Assembly (NCBI GenBank): GCA_003508835.1
Contig: PUFA01000034.1
Location: forward strand, 2,108,001 to 2,172,000
Reading direction: 5' to 3'
From: Eonycteris spelaea
Taxonomy: Eukaryota; Chordata; Mammalia; Chiroptera; Pteropodidae
Length of the DNA stretch: 64,000 bases
Both the position numbers and the translations under genes were made by a program. Shown one piece after another: positions 1 to 13,330 of this stretch (its first letter is position 1; each line of letters begins with the position of its first letter). Under the pieces are notes generated by a model that did not search any database, was not told where the DNA came from, and was given only the letters and a program-made list of their open reading frames with translations.

Positions 1-399
1 ACTGTTAAGACGATAGATACCAAACAGTACATATATGCTGTGGTTTTGCCTAAATAAAACAAAAAATATAGGTATGGGTGTGTGAGAGAGAGACAGAGAC
101 AGAGACACAGAGAGACATAGAGAGATTATGCATAGAGAAAATATTCCTAGAACACTCATGAAACTGTTAACAGAGATTATGTAAAGTGTTTTGAGCAAGA
201 GAATGACAAGTTCAGGACTGTGTCAGCAGAGTCACATCGAGTGGGATGGGGTGGGAAGGATTGGAGACAAGTAAGAAGGAATGAATCCACATCTGTTTAA
301 AGGACATTGCTGTGGTCCAGGTTAGAGCTGCTTGGGGCCTATTCTGAAGCAGAGATGGTGTGGAGGAGAAAAAAAGAAATGAGATTCCCTCTCGGGGTG

Positions 400-475
400 C
401 TCCCAATGGCACCCCCAGGCCCTAGCACAGTACCTACACTTTACTAGGTGCTCAACAAACATACAAAGTAAATGG
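400..475 (+). mobile_element. L2 3' tail fragment
   Basis: CCTAGCACAGTACCTACAC followed by CTAGGTGCTCAACAAAC is an L2 3' terminal signature. Only the end is recognisable. Confidence 0.5.
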
Positions 476-1246
476 TCTCCCGCAAGAAAGGCTTAGAATT
501 CCAGCTTCCAGAAATCTCCAGTCCTCGGAGCATCTCAGGACTCCAGGACCTCGTCACTCTCTTCTCAGAGTTCACTCGCCCAGCCCTGGGCCGGGGTCGG
601 GAGATGGGGTCCACAGGCAGGTGTGGCTTGGCACATGTTCTCCTCATGCCCCTTCTGGCCTGGCCCTGCACACCTGGAGAGTGGGACCAGTTCCTCCTCT
701 GCCCACGGCCCTCGCTGCACCAGGCACCCCCACAGTCTGCTGTACTGCAGGCCCAGCTCGAGCTGGGCCCTGTGTGCGGGTGGCAGGAGGGGTGGGTGTC
801 TCCAAAAAGCTGTGGGTCCCGCTTCCTTCAGGGGCTAAAGGGAGCCAGGAAGAGGACTGATGAGAACGAGGGAAAGAGAGTCAAGGAAAGCAGATCTAAC
901 CCCACACACGTGCACACACGCATGCACACTACCATCACCCTTTGCACGGAGCACGCACTTAAAATAGGCTTAGTTAATGCGTGAGACAAAGAGAGGAGAG
1001 TGAGCAGGAAGACAAAGGAACCTCAGGGGAGCGGCGCGTGAGGGCCAGATGAAAGAAAGGGAGTCCACGCTCCTGAAGAACAGAGCATTCGGTGGGCAAC
1101 CCCGCCCCAAGCCCTCTGTGCGAAAGCTCAACCAGGAGCCTTCGGCGAGGGGGCAGGGCACAGGGAAGGAGAGGAACTGTGTTTATCCTGGTATCTTCTG
1201 GCCTAATGTGGGGTCTCTGGCTTATAGTGTCCTGATCAAATGCTTA

Positions 1247-1299
1247 TTGGCTGGCTGGCTGGCTGGCTGGATGGATGGATGGATGGATGGGTGGATGGA
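1247..1299. repeat. GGCT/GGAT compound microsatellite
   Basis: Tandem GGCT units pass into GGAT units and then a GATA-like tail. Confidence 0.95.
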
Positions 1300-1419
1300 C
1301 AAATAGAAAGATAGACAGATGGCTATGTAGATGGACAGTGGATGAATAAGAGACTACTTCTATCTGGCTTTCAGAGGTAAACCTGAAACCACTGTTTTAT
1401 GGCGATCAGACGGCTGTGA

Positions 1420-1905
1420 TCGACAGCTTTCAAACACGGGCCCTCGGTGACCCCTGCCTCCCAGTGGTCAGGCCTTTGTGTAACCCCCTACCTTTGAGTG
1501 TAGGCCAACCTGACGACTTCCTCCTCATGAGGGGAATACAGCAAAAGTGATGGGTGTGATCTCCATCTTCCTCGCACGCCTCGGTGGCGGGCTGCCACAG
1601 AGGAGGAGCTTATGTGGCAGCCACAGGCCGAGAGCCGCTGAGGAGCCAAGGCCGCGGTCAGACAGCGCACAGGGACCTGAGTGTGGTCAACGAGCTCGCG
1701 AGCGTGGACGGGGCCCCTTCCCCCGCATTGCTGCGAGACGTGGCCCCAGCCCCGCGGCGGAGCCCATGAGCGGCCCTGGGCAGAGAGCCCGTCCAGGCCG
1801 TGCCCGGTTCCTGACCCGTGCAAACAGTGGGTAGCAAAGCTGTGCTGTTTGAAGCCACCAAGTTTGGGGTTGATTTGCTGCCAGCGATCACAGCTAACAC
1901 GATGG
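1420..1905 (+). repeat. Interspersed repeat, LTR-like family
   Basis: Ends with TTTGAAGCCACCAAGTTTGGGGTTGATTTGCTGCCAGCGATC, a mutated form of a common mammalian repeat terminus. The 41.2-41.6 kb repeat has a related terminus. Family name not assigned. Confidence 0.5.
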
Positions 1906-1954
1906 CTGATTTACGTTTAACGTAAAAACGGAAGACCTTCTGGCAAATAAACTT

Positions 1955-2215
1955 GGCAAATGATGGTAGTGGTTAAGAGCCCAGATTTTTACCTGGGTCT
2001 GAACCCTGGATCCCCAATCTGCTAGCTGTGTGGCTTTGGGCAAGATCATCTACTTTTCTAAGCCTCTGTCTCTACATCTCTGAAATGGGCATAATTCTCT
2101 GCTCATAGAGATTTCCACAAGGATAAAGTGATTATGTAAACTACTAAGCCCAGTACCTGTCACTGGATAAAAGGTACTTATTAGATAATAATAATAATAG
2201 TAATAATAACAGGGC
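1955..2215 (+). mobile_element. MIR element
   Basis: Near full-length MIR order: GGTTAAGAGCCCAG, CTAGCTGTGTGGCTTTGGGCAA, AGCCTCTGTCTC, TGAAATGGGCATAAT, AGTACCTGTCACTGGATAAAAGG. Ends in an ATA/ATAATAGTAA-type repeat. Confidence 0.85.
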
Positions 2216-2442
2216 AAGTTCTCTCTTAAAGCGGAGAGTGTCCCATACCTGGATGTGACCGAGCTGAGGTATGATGGCCACGTGCAGGAAGTAAATGGAA
2301 CCCTTGAGGACCCCAGGCCCTTTCCCCAGCCTCAGATTCGAGAGCCGTGTGGCCACTCGGCCAAGGCCAGGGGGCAGAGGAATCAGGCGAGTGGAGGGAC
2401 CAGCAGGGTTACCTGGGACCAGGGAGCCGTACCAGCTGCTCC

Positions 2443-2486
2443 CGGCCTTCAGCGTGGGTAGCGTCGGCCTTCAGCGTGGGTAGCGT
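2443..2486. repeat. Perfect 22-bp tandem duplication
   Basis: Two identical 22-bp units, each starting CGGCCTTCAGCG and ending GTAGCGT, lie head to tail. Perfect identity suggests recent origin or an assembly duplication. Confidence 0.95.
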
Positions 2487-5400
2487 CTTCCCTTCCTCAC
2501 CGCCTCTGGGTCAGGTATGCGGCCGCCACCCTGGCTGGGCCCATGGGCCCAGGAAGGTAAACACCCAGCCAGGAAGTGATTGCGGGGCTGGCATGGGGCC
2601 AGCTCCAGGCTGAGGCAGGTCTGAAGGTCAGGAATGCCGCCCAGGGAGCCTTTTCCAGGAGGGGACAAAGCTTTTGCCTCGGGCAGTGCTCTGGCTGGAG
2701 CAGAGGGCGGGTGGCTCTCGCTGGGACAGGCCAGCCTGCTCAGAGGCCCACACAGTGACAGAGGACGGGACAGGAAGAGCCGTCAGGACATCAGGACGGC
2801 CCAACACCCAGGGGCTCCTCACAGGCAGGTGAGCGAATAGTTTTGGCTTTTTCTTTTAATGAAATGAGATGAAACAAGAGGTAGAAGGGGGGTTGCGGCC
2901 GGCAGAGACCCCCGGCAGGCGTGTGAGGGAGAGGAGACCACCACCCACCCTTCACTGAGAAAACTCCAGGAGCGACACAGCCCAGAGCTCACTCAGAAGC
3001 CCCGTCCGGTCTCGGCGGCACCAGGCTCCCTGCCAGGACTCAGTCTCTCCATCTGTGACCTGGGCGGCATTTCCTTCCGGCTCCTCCCCGGGGATGGCTG
3101 TGGGGCCAGTGAGCTACTAAACACCGCCGGCTACAAAATTTGCAAAAGGAATACGTGGGGCCCCGTGTTCAAAAATTATTGCGAACTTCAAGAACTAAGA
3201 ATTTCAAACTCGTTACGAATTGCCACCGCGGAGCCTTACACCAAGGGAGCGGCCCTTCTTAGAGCAGGGTCCTCTGTGGCTGCACAGGTCACACACCCAG
3301 GGCTGTGGCTACACAAAACATGGTCCCCTGGTGCTCAGGGTCCCACCTCGAAAGGACAAAAGGCCCCACCCCTAGGACCGTTCTGGACCTGTGCACCTGG
3401 CTGGCATCAAGCCACAGCATGGTGTGACTCGAATATCTGGGGACATTGCTTTCTTGGATGTGATAGGGGTAGGTTCTTCTTTCTTGTTTTGATTTAAAGT
3501 TAGGGACATTCGCGCCATCACTGATGGGACTTGGGGTGCCTGTATTTTTGACAGTTCTGCCACATTCTGACAATGACCAACGCACCTTTGCCTTTTGGAA
3601 AAATGCTTGTGCTAAGCCACCCTGCCCTCCACCGTCTCATCTCCGTCCTCCCCTCCTCCCTCTCCATCTCTCCACTCAGATTTTCCCCTTCCCTCCCTTG
3701 TCACTCCTGCCACGTCCCCAGTGGCCCTGGGCATCACTTGGCCTCAAGCCGGAGAAACTAGGTGTCTCTGTGGGTGGCTTAAGCTCTCTGGTCCATGACA
3801 GCAGACAACAGACCACCCGCCTCCACCCCGCTCTCAACCTGGAGTCCAAACGGTCTTGAAAGCGCCTCCCTTGGGGGGCATTGCCCTGGGAGAGGCCGAG
3901 GTGGCCCGATGACCATGCGAGCGACAGGCCACAGCCTTCCACCCCGCCTGCCAGAGATGGAGGAGGATAGCTCCCTTAAGAGTGTCACCTTGTTTGTGAC
4001 AGACACCTCTGGCCTCAGCAAGGGCAGCCCAGTGGTCAAACCAGCCCAGAGGCTCAGAGAAGGATGCCAGGCCTCCCCGCCCCACCTGCTGGCTCCACCA
4101 GAGTGTCTGTCCCCACAGCTGGCCAGCCTACCAGCCCTAAACCCATCACCCATCTCCCAGGACGGGGTCCCTGCCACGCCTCCATGAGCCCATTGCCTCC
4201 CTCAAGTAGGGGATCAGCTCTGGCACTCTGAGGTTACCCTCAGCACCACCCTAATATGGCAAAATTCCTCCTTATTCCTTCATCGAATAATTGCTAAACA
4301 TCTTGTGACGCGAGGCTTTGGAGAGGGGCTGGGGGCACAGACAGGAGACGCAGGAGCCGAGGCCGGGTGTGAGGGCGTCCCGTGTGAAGGGGCAGGGTGG
4401 CTGCTTCGCTCCGAGGACGGTCACGGGGTCATGGCGCCGACCAAGCAGGGGGAACACCCAGGAGCCTGAAGGCAGTCTCTACTCAGAGCCCCCTCTGCGT
4501 CTTCGGGGGGCTGCTGGCGCAGAGCAGCCCTTTGTGGCCCCTTGAGCTCAGCTTTGGCCGCGTGGAGCCGGCAGACCAGGGCACGGCCAGAGAGCCTGCC
4601 AGCCGGGCTCCTTCCCTGGGGGACGGCAGCCTTCAAGACCCCTCTCTCGGGGGACAGCACTCTAGGTCTGCACAAAGATGTTGAGCACCATAGACGGGGT
4701 GACCCTGGGGGCGCCCCTCGGGTGGCTGGTTAAGGACCTGGGTGTCTGGGAACCTGTGTCAGGCGTCTCTCAATCTTTCTACCTCAACTCACCTTACCTT
4801 CGGAATGGAAAAAAAAAAAAAAGTCACATGTTGGAATGAAGGGAGGGTCATCAAAGGACAATCACGGAGACATGCACGGAGGAGGCAGCCTTTAATGGGC
4901 ACCATTAAACAATCTTACATCCCTCAGTAATTATTGTGTAAGAGGAGCAGAGCTGCGGGGTACGGCTTTATGTAAAGGAAGGCTCCCTCACTTGAAAACA
5001 AGGGAGTAATTCTTTCGCATGTACCCTACATGTTGCAACTTCTTGAAACAACAGGCATGCCCAGAAGGCACAACCCCAGGAAAGGGGCAGCAGGGGGTTT
5101 AAACCAGGCGGCCCAGGGGCCCAGCGGGGCCTGCGGCTGGTGGAGGCAGAGGCCTGAACGTTTACAGGATGCTCACGGGCCGGGTTTGTGGGAGCAGGAG
5201 GAAGGTGGATGCGTGGACCCTCAAGGCCCCCTGACCCCTGGAGATCACAGTGGGGGTCCGTGTGGCCAGTGTGTCTCAGGGGGCCCCACCCCTCACTGGC
5301 CGACTTTGCCTCGGTCGCCTTCACTTTCGGCTAAGGCCCAAGGGGCAGCACTGGTGTCTCCTACAGAGAGACATTCTGACCATCAGCTCTCTAGGTCTTT

Positions 5401-6789
5401 GATGAGTTTTTAAAGGAGATGCTGATTCATGATTAATTAATGAATATGTTTACTACCAAAGACAGACCCTTCAAAACATAAGCTCTGCAGAGGACAAGCA
5501 GTTTAAACGGCGCCTTAAAAGGCAGGAAGGGACCAGCCAGGATAAGGAAGGAAGGAACTCTGGGCCTGAGGACCTTGACCCCCAGCTCCCGCTCAGAAGG
5601 GTAAAGGTCAGTCCTCGTGGCTGACTTGAGCAGCTTTGCTCAGTCCCAAGTGCAAGCTACCACGACCTGCTCGGCTCATTATTTCGAGCTCCTCGCAGAC
5701 CGAGGCTTAGAGGGGCCTCATTTCAGCCAGGCACTCGGCATTTGCTGCACGTCCGCAGCTGCCCTGGGCATTGCTTGGCCTTGAGCAGTAGAAATTAGGT
5801 GTTGGGCCAGCAGTGATGAGACTGATAGACGCACAAACCCCATGCCCCTCTCCCGAGCCCCACACCTTCATCCCAGTCCCTCGGCTGCCTCACCCCTTCT
5901 ACTGCTGCCCAAATAAGTAGATGAAGAAAACTCGGTTTCCCGCTGACAGCTGCCTCGCTCAGCCTCCCTGAGCCAAAGCAGATTCCCATAGACTCTCACT
6001 AACGGGATGAAAAACTTCCAAGTATTTGAAGACGATAAAACCCTGACATCATGGGCTTTATTTTTGTGATGCCCTGTAAGACATAAACTCGCTCGTGAAA
6101 GCGAGTACGTCTATAAACAGAGTTTTCGCTCTCATCCGAGCGATAAAAACATTCCTCGGAGGATGCTTGGACCCTGGAAGAAAGGGAGCCTCCTTTCCTG
6201 CCGAGTTCCTTTTTAGGAAGTTAGCATCGAGCTTTAAAACAGTTTTAAGGTTCTTTGTTTCTGGATTTAAAATCATCTGGCACATGGACAGTTCTCCCTG
6301 GTGCCTGAGTTATCAGAGCAGCCGCCTGGAACTTTCCCTTCTACAGTTTTCCGACCTCTTTGGGACCTGTTCAGAGTCAAGATCAAAGTCACAGCTAACT
6401 CAGGGGTCCAGGTCAAGGGTAAGACAAGGCGAGATCCTAACTCGGGGTCAAAATGAAGCCATCTTGATGTTCAATCAAAGAAAAACAGACCCGCAGAGGT
6501 TATGTTTGGAGAAATGTTATCATTGCTGATTTGTGTATTCGCTGGAGAAATATCACAGAACTTGGCCAAAGTAAAGTAGCATCTTTTAACCGCAGGCACA
6601 GGCTGTGGAGGCTCAGGTGGCCCTCCTGCTGGGTCTCTGTCTACTCCCGCTCCTCTCTGCTTCTCTGTAGTCTTATAAGGCTGTGTTCTCAGGAAAGGCT
6701 GTTTGCTTTAAGTCGGAATGTTCTGCATGAAAGTTGGAGAGAAATAAGTTTGGGACTCAGGCCCTTCCCATCATTGGCCAGGGGCAGGC

Positions 6790-6960
6790 TGCCTCCATCA
6801 TGACCGGCTCTGTGACCTCGCCGAGTCACCGCCTCCCTGACTCTCCAGGCCCTCCTCTGTAAAACGGGGGAAATGGGACAAGGACAGCAACAACCATAAA
6901 GGATCGCCCCAAGCATTCAATGAGATGATGAGCCTAAAGTGCTTTCCACTCACGATTTTG
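6790..6960 (+). mobile_element. MIR fragment
   Basis: Diverged MIR landmarks: CTCTGTGACCTCGCCGAGTCAC, CCTCCTCTGTAAAACGGGG, then CAATGAGATGATG and AAAGTGCTTTCC. Confidence 0.65.
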
Positions 6961-7479
6961 GCTGTTACTCTCCTGGGAGAGAAAGTGGATCCTTTTTTCC
7001 AATATGAAAGTTGAGTTTAAGCAGCAGGGGGAGAATTGCTCAGTTGGCGTGGCCGACTATTGAGCACTAAACACCAAGGTGTACAGAGAACCCTCAGATA
7101 CAGAGAACTGGGGTCCCTTGAAGAGCCCAGGCCACCTGCCCCAGGTGTCCTGACCCACGCGTCCGGGCCGGCCAACGTGGAGAAACTCCTTTTTTTAGTG
7201 GTGCCATTCAGGACTGCCTGCTGTCCGCCCGGAAGACCGTACACCCCTCAAAGTTTTCCTTGGGGTGTCGGCACGTGAGACTCAATGATGATTTCCCTCC
7301 AGTGAATAAAAGTCCTTGATAAGTGAAGGCATTTTTTTTTTTCCTGGCAAATCTAGCTGATGCTTCAAATCTTTTTTAAAAACTAGTTTGGTAGAGGCAG
7401 GTATGAAAAGAATCTGAGGAGATAAATTGTGGGTCCCCCTCCCAGATTTAGGGCTCCATCTGTAGAAGAGTGTTATACA

Positions 7480-7960
7480 TCTGCTCTAACAAACGATCGG
7501 CACTTAGTGGCTTAAAACGTTGCAGTTCATCACCTTACAGTTCTGGAAGCCAGAGTCCCAAATGGGCCTCGCTAGGCGGAAACTGAGGTGTTGGCAGGCC
7601 TCTAGGGGACGGTGTCTCCCCCCTTCTTCCAGCTTCCAGAGGGTGCCCACTTTTCTAGCCTCCTGGCCCCTTCCTCTGTCTTGAAAGCTGACAGCATCGC
7701 CAGACGCTTGACAGCGGAAGGGGCCAGTGGATGAAGAGAGGTCTGCACGGGGCCCCAGCGGGAGTGGGCTGTGTGCAGACGGGCTTCTCCTGAGGGGTGA
7801 GTGGGCCTTCGGAGGACAGAGCACGAAGGGGCAGGAGGACGGAGCAGGGCTGCCCCCAGGAGGACAAGGCAGGGCCGCCACCAGGCGGGGCTGCGGGCGT
7901 CCACCCGAGGGCCAGTCCAAGCAGACAGCCACGGCCAGAGCCCAGTCAGCAGGGATGAAA
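7480..7960 (+). repeat. Interspersed repeat, MaLR/LTR-like
   Basis: CGGCACTTAGTGGCTTAAAACG followed by TTACAGTTCTGGAAGCCAGAGTCCC is the start of a common mammalian repeat, also seen at 45.24, 46.33 and (reversed) 9.98 kb. Exact family uncertain. Confidence 0.55.
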
Positions 7961-9974
7961 GAATCTTCGAGGGTGGGGGCTGCAAGGGTCAGGAAGCATC
8001 ACAAAGGGGCTGGGATCGGGCCCTGAGGAGACGGTGCCCAGGGCTGCTGTGGTCTGGGGCCTGAGGGCTGGGCGGCCCTCTGGGGGCAGCTCCCAGCTGG
8101 GCCCTTGAGGGTTCCTTGGCCTGGGCAGACCTCAAACACCCAACAGAGCTGTTTTGTGGGCATTGGATATGCCCTGCCATGCCTGGCAGGGTTTGGGTTA
8201 TTGGTAATTAAAAGCACATGGATTCATGAACACAAACAAGTACGTGTCGGAGAAACGGGGTGGCAGACACCCCAGAGGGCGGTGGCCTTCACCTTCTGGG
8301 GACTTGACTGAAGCCCTGCCCTTCCCCCACTCCCTTCTGCGCGAACATGCACCCCGCACACCACTTTAGGAGGTTTTCCCGCTTGCTGAGGCTTCTGTTT
8401 CAGAAAGCCGAGTGGACCAGTGGGCCATCAGAACCCCGCTGGGTTCGCGACCAGGCGGAGCTGCCCCCCACCCCCCTCTGGAGATGGGCCCAGGGGCACC
8501 GGAGGGAAGAAAGCCTCAGTTCAGAGCTGACCCATGTGGTGTCTGGCTCATCCAGGTAATTTCAAGTCAGTGCTTCTGGAACGTCTCTTATTTATTTACT
8601 TTCCACGGTTACCATTTTTAATGTGTCCGTGTACCACCTGTGCTATTAATATTTTCTACAGATTGGCTTTAAATTCAGTTCTTTATTTTCATCCTCAGCA
8701 TTCATATCCGTGAAATTGCAGGTTTGCTGCACTAATTGGATTTTTTTTTTTTCCTAAAACACATAATATTCATTTTTTGACTGACCAATGTACCAAAGAT
8801 CAGTCCCCGGCCACGGGTTCAAATCCCACGCAGCCCGAAGGAGAACGGGAGACTATCTAGATTCATCGAACTCCCACGAAAATTTTAGACGAGAGAGGGT
8901 TGCAGGAAACCACAGGCCCCCCCCATGTCTCGGCCGCTGTTGTTTGTTTGTTTTGTAAGTGCTGCGTCTCGCTCATGCCACTCACTCGCTGACACCAAAC
9001 CCGTGTGGTCCCCGCGGCTCTATCACACCCCTGCCCCACACCCGACCTCTTTCACTGCTCCTAGTCCCCTCTCTGCGCACCGCCAAGGCCCAGGAGCCCC
9101 CGTGCCTCAGTTTACAGCAGGCCTCAGTAAACCTCCCCCGGGGCCCGAGTCGCCTCCCTCCACCCCGCCCCCCACAGGCCTGTGGGGAGATCACAGGATG
9201 ACATCAAGAGGTGTGCAAAGGCACTGGGAAAGCTTCCGGCACCGCACAGACGACAGAAACTTCCAGAGGAGAGAGAGAAGCCGGAGGAGGGGCGCTCACG
9301 TCTGGGAAGATGGGGGACGTTCTGCTGGGGCCCCAGCTCGGCGGCCGTGTCTGTGTGACTAGGGCCTGGCACAGGGCGAACATGACCACGTGCAGCCTGT
9401 GAGGGGACAGAGCCCACGAGGACGCAAGGACACTACTGACCAGCTCAACCTCCTGTCCTGGATCTGGGTGTTGAAAGCCTAGATATGCCACATCCCAGGA
9501 GATCTAGTTTTGGACCCCTGGGAGGTGATGCACGGGAATCCCTTCAAGCCGAGATATGAAAAAAAAGCAAAAAAAAAAAAAAGCTTTTATTGGAAAAACA
9601 CAAGGAACCTGCTGTATGTATACCCGACCCATCTGGCCCAATCCCAACGCTCTGCCGACCCCCTGGCCGTCCAGCCCACAGCCCCTGGTCATTGGTCTGG
9701 TCTCTGTGTCAATCTTCATTCTGGGAAAGAGGATCCGATTGGCTCAGCCAAGCCTCCTCCTGGGTCAAGGGTCCACTCTGTCCTGGTCAGTCATGGCCAG
9801 GGGCCTGGGGACCATGGCACTCGGGGGCCTCCTTCTCCAGACTCTCCAGAAAAGCATTCTGGAGTGATTGGGGAAGAATGCCAGCCTTTGGTACCAACTC
9901 TGGTCACCCAGAGCGAGGTCGGGATGCAGATGTTCCCGACCGGAAACGCAGGGACCCCCTTCCTTCCTTTGCCA

Positions 9975-10400
9975 GTTGTTATCAACCGAATGTTCACGTC
10001 CCTAACATTAAAGCCTAAACCCCCAGCCATAGCATTTGGAGAAGGCTAGCCGAGGTCACAAGGGTGGGGCCTGATGATGGGGCCTCATCAGGCTAATTCT
10101 CCATGTCTCTCCCCCGCTTCCCTCTCCCTCCTCCTTCCCTCTCTCCTCCCTTCTCCCTCTCTCTCCCCATCTCCCTCTCTCCTTATGCACACACCCAGGA
10201 AAGGCCGTGTGAGGACATAGCCGGAAGGTGGCCCATCTGCAGGCCAGGAAGAGAGTTCCCCCCCCACCCAGAACCCGACCCCACTGTACCCTGACCCCAG
10301 GCTTCCAGGCTCCAGACCCGTGAGAAAATCAATTGTCTCGGTCAAGCCGCCCAGGCCCTGGGATTTCGTGAAGGCGCCCAAGCCGGTCTAGGACACGGGT
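9975..10400 (-). repeat. Interspersed repeat, reverse copy of the 7.5 kb family
   Basis: CATTAAAGCCTAAACCCCCAG, GTGGGGCCTGATGATGG, GTGAGGACATAGCCGGAAGGTGGCC and CAGGCCAGGAAGAGAG are the reverse-orientation landmarks. It is interrupted by a pyrimidine-rich tract at 10103-10187. Confidence 0.6.
10103..10187. repeat. Pyrimidine-rich tract
   Basis: Nearly pure C/T (purines on the other strand) over about 85 bp, inside the reverse repeat at 9.98-10.40 kb. Confidence 0.85.
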
Positions 10401-11999
10401 GTTGGCCTCGTCATTTTGAGCAGACCTTTTTATAACGCCTCTAGGGTATGGGTTGATTGACAGACGAGTGCATAGCAACTCCGACCTGCCAATGTCCCCA
10501 CTACTGGAAGCCAACAAAGACCCAGTGTGGGCGTGAGGCTTCTGGCACGGAACGGTCCCCACTGGGCTGTGGCAACGGCGGGGTCCACTTCTGTGTAGCG
10601 TCTGTTTTGCCCTGTGACTGGGCGCTCGGCAGCCCTGGCCGGCCTCCCTCTGGCTGGGCCAGCAGACCTTGGCCCACAGGCAGGCGGCAGCTCGCCAAGG
10701 GTGGCGGCTGGCTCAGGGCGGCTCCCCCAGAAGGTGTTGTCCTTGTCCCCAGCTCACTCCCTCCGCTTGCTCACAGCCCGTCTGATGAGAAGTGCAGTTA
10801 ATTAGGTACAAGTTCCATGCGGCAGCTAGCTCCAGCTTCGCTCTGAGAAAGTAGGTTGAGCCTGCTCCTCCCCCACCCAGCGGAGCAGAGCTGCTGCCCT
10901 GCCGTGGCCGAGGGGAAGGAGCTCTCAGGAGCGGCCACCAGCCAGTCCCCCAGAGGGGAGGCATAGATTTCACTCACAGGGACAGAGCTGAGGCTCCGAC
11001 GGACCCTGGTCGGTTTTCCAAACCATCCTGCTTTTTACATGGAACACCATGTGCATTTGACAAGCTTGGATTCTTTGTACACAGAAAGGTAAACACGGTT
11101 GAAACAGGCGGACCACCCATCGAGCTGCCGAGAGCGTAAGAGCAGCAAACGCAAGTGTCGTTTAGGGCACGTGGATGCGACGCCAGGCCCGTAGGCCCGT
11201 TTCATCCTCGCACAAGCGAGAGGCGTTTCCATAAGGAAGGGGAAGCCGAGGAGGGGTGCGCTCATGCTTGGGGTGAAGGGGGGGGTGTTAGGACGTTCCC
11301 TCCTGCCTGCCCTCTGGGCTCCCGTGCTAGGGGCCCACGTCTGTCACGTGACCCCGGGTCGAGCACAGGGAGCACAGAGCTATGACCAGGGCCACCCCAG
11401 TGAGCCAGGTGTACTGTCACTCCAGGTGTACTGAGGACTGAGGGTGTGTCAGGGGCCCAGGACACACGGGGGCGGGGCACGCCTTGTCTTCCCCTCTGTT
11501 CCTGGGGTCTCAGGGCTTCTGCCTGGCTTAGACGTCAAAGGAAGGGGGAAGGCCCCCCAACACTTGTTGAGCAGCATAAGAAGGAGCTGGCCGGCGGCCG
11601 CCCAGGCTAGCCGTCCCCACTCACTGAGAACCCTGGGAGCAGCTGTAATGCTTAGGTGCATGACGGCCACTTCAGGGAGTCACCCCTGTACCTGGCTTGA
11701 GCCCCTGTCCCAAACTACCCAGGACTCCCCATCAAGAAGCTTCCACACAGTGTGGAAGGAGGTTTGCTGAATAGCGTCCAGGTCCCCGGGGAAACTGATG
11801 GCTCAGCCCCCCAGAGAAAACGGGGCCGGTGTGTCCTGGCGCCTGGCTTTGCCCGCTGCTGCCCGCTCTGTCCCTGCACTTTGCTCTTTGATTAGGGCGG
11901 CAGTGCTTCCTACGCAGGGGCTCCCCCTCCTCAGGCCGGCTCTCCACCCTCCCTCGTGTCACCGCGGCCCTTCCTGTCCTCCCAGCTCCAAGGCGGGGC

Positions 12000-12190
12000 T
12001 CTGGGGCCTGCAAGACCCAAGTTCCGATTCTGCCACAGCCACTTACCAGCTGGGTGACCTGGAGCAAGTAACTGAGTCACCCTAAGCTTCGGGTTCTTCA
12101 TCTCTAAAATGTGACTAATAATAATAGTCCCTTTCTTCCCCCACCAACCCCGAGGGCTGTATGGGGACCAGATGAGTTAAAGAGAAAGCA
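12000..12190 (+). mobile_element. MIR element
   Basis: CCACTTACCAGCTGGGTGACCTGGAGCAAGTAACTGAGTC, then TTCTTCATCTCTAAAATG and AATAATAATAGTCCC, the expected MIR order. Confidence 0.8.
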
Positions 12191-13089
12191 CCGGAAACAA
12201 AGCCACCCTTCTTCACTCTGGGAAGCAAGAGCAGCATCTGCTGCTCGGGGCCGCCCCTCTCCGGAGCGGGTTTGCCTCGGTCACGCCTTCTGGCCAAGTC
12301 ACTGCTGTCCTGCACTGCGAGCTGCCCAAGTCCTGTCCCCTTCAGAACCCGCCGGGTCGGGTGGCTGTGGGCGGCCAGGAGCCCCGTCCTGCCCTGTCCG
12401 GGCACGCTCCCCAGCTCAGAGGAAGGCTCACGGCCTGCGGGCAGAGCCTCGGCCCCTTGGGTGCAGGAAGCCATGGCCCTCTGGGAAGAGCGGCCAGCTA
12501 AAGCCCTGGCGGCCTGTGAGACCTCGAGGGAGGGAGCGAGGGGAGGCGAGAAGGATGGAGGATGGACGCTGGTAGGGGAGTGGACGCGGCCCAGGAGCGG
12601 GGCGGCAGGGAGGCCCAGGACGGCGGGTACGGGAGCCTCACCCGGGAGGATGACAGTCCCCACAAAGAGGAGGAGAAAGTGAGCCCCTCGCCCAAGGCCC
12701 CGCTGAGGGCCAGGGACAGCCTGGTGTCCAGCCGACGACCGTGTCCGGGATGAGGGAGGGAAGGTGCTGGCTGGTGGCGCTGAGTGCAGGAGGCGTCTGA
12801 GGAGCAGTTCACGTTCTGGAACTCTCCGCCATACCTCGCCCACTCCTGGAGGAGCCAGAAAGCCCGGGCGCAGATGTGCCCAGCGCAGAAGCCCGGGAGC
12901 CCCAAGGAGTCCAGTCTCAGAGAGAGGGCAGCAGAGAACCCCAACCCTCTCTCCGGCCCCAGCTGACAACAGCAGAGGCCAGCATGGGCTCAGGACACGG
13001 GTCTGGTCCTCCGTCCTGGCCCCGGCTGCCACGCTGCCCTGTCCCTCTGCCATGCCTGTGGGTCAGCGAGGCCCCTCAGTGATTCTGGA

Positions 13090-13330
13090 AGCAGCGATCA
13101 TGACGAGCCCAGAGGAAAGGAGATGTGCCAGGCCAGAGAGGTGGTCCTCGGGGCGTGGTCCCCAGACGGCAGCATTCGCAGCGGAGAACTTGCTAGAAGC
13201 ACAAATTCTCGGCCTGTCCCCCATCGCCTTTACCAGAAACTCTGAGGGGCGGGGCCCTCCAGGGATGCCGAGGCCTGCCCCGGGGTGAGGACCAGTGCTT
13301 CAGAGCAAGGGGCACCAAGACGCTACTACA
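13090..13330. mobile_element. MER5-like hAT (Charlie) fragment
   Basis: GTGGTCCTCGGGGCGTGGTCC, GAGAACTTGCTAGAAGCAC and AGAAACTCTGAGGGGCGGGG are diverged forms of MER5-type phrases. No coding potential. Confidence 0.5.

Noticed and set aside
8735..8900. Possible tRNA-derived SINE (B-box-like GGTTCAAATCC at 8817)
   Set aside because: No convincing A box, stems, tail or target duplication could be found.
12115..13053. 312-codon open frame on the minus strand
   Set aside because: GC-rich region, no recognisable domain, low-complexity Pro/Leu/Arg-rich translation, and its 5' (low-coordinate) end overlaps a MIR element. Best explained as a chance frame.
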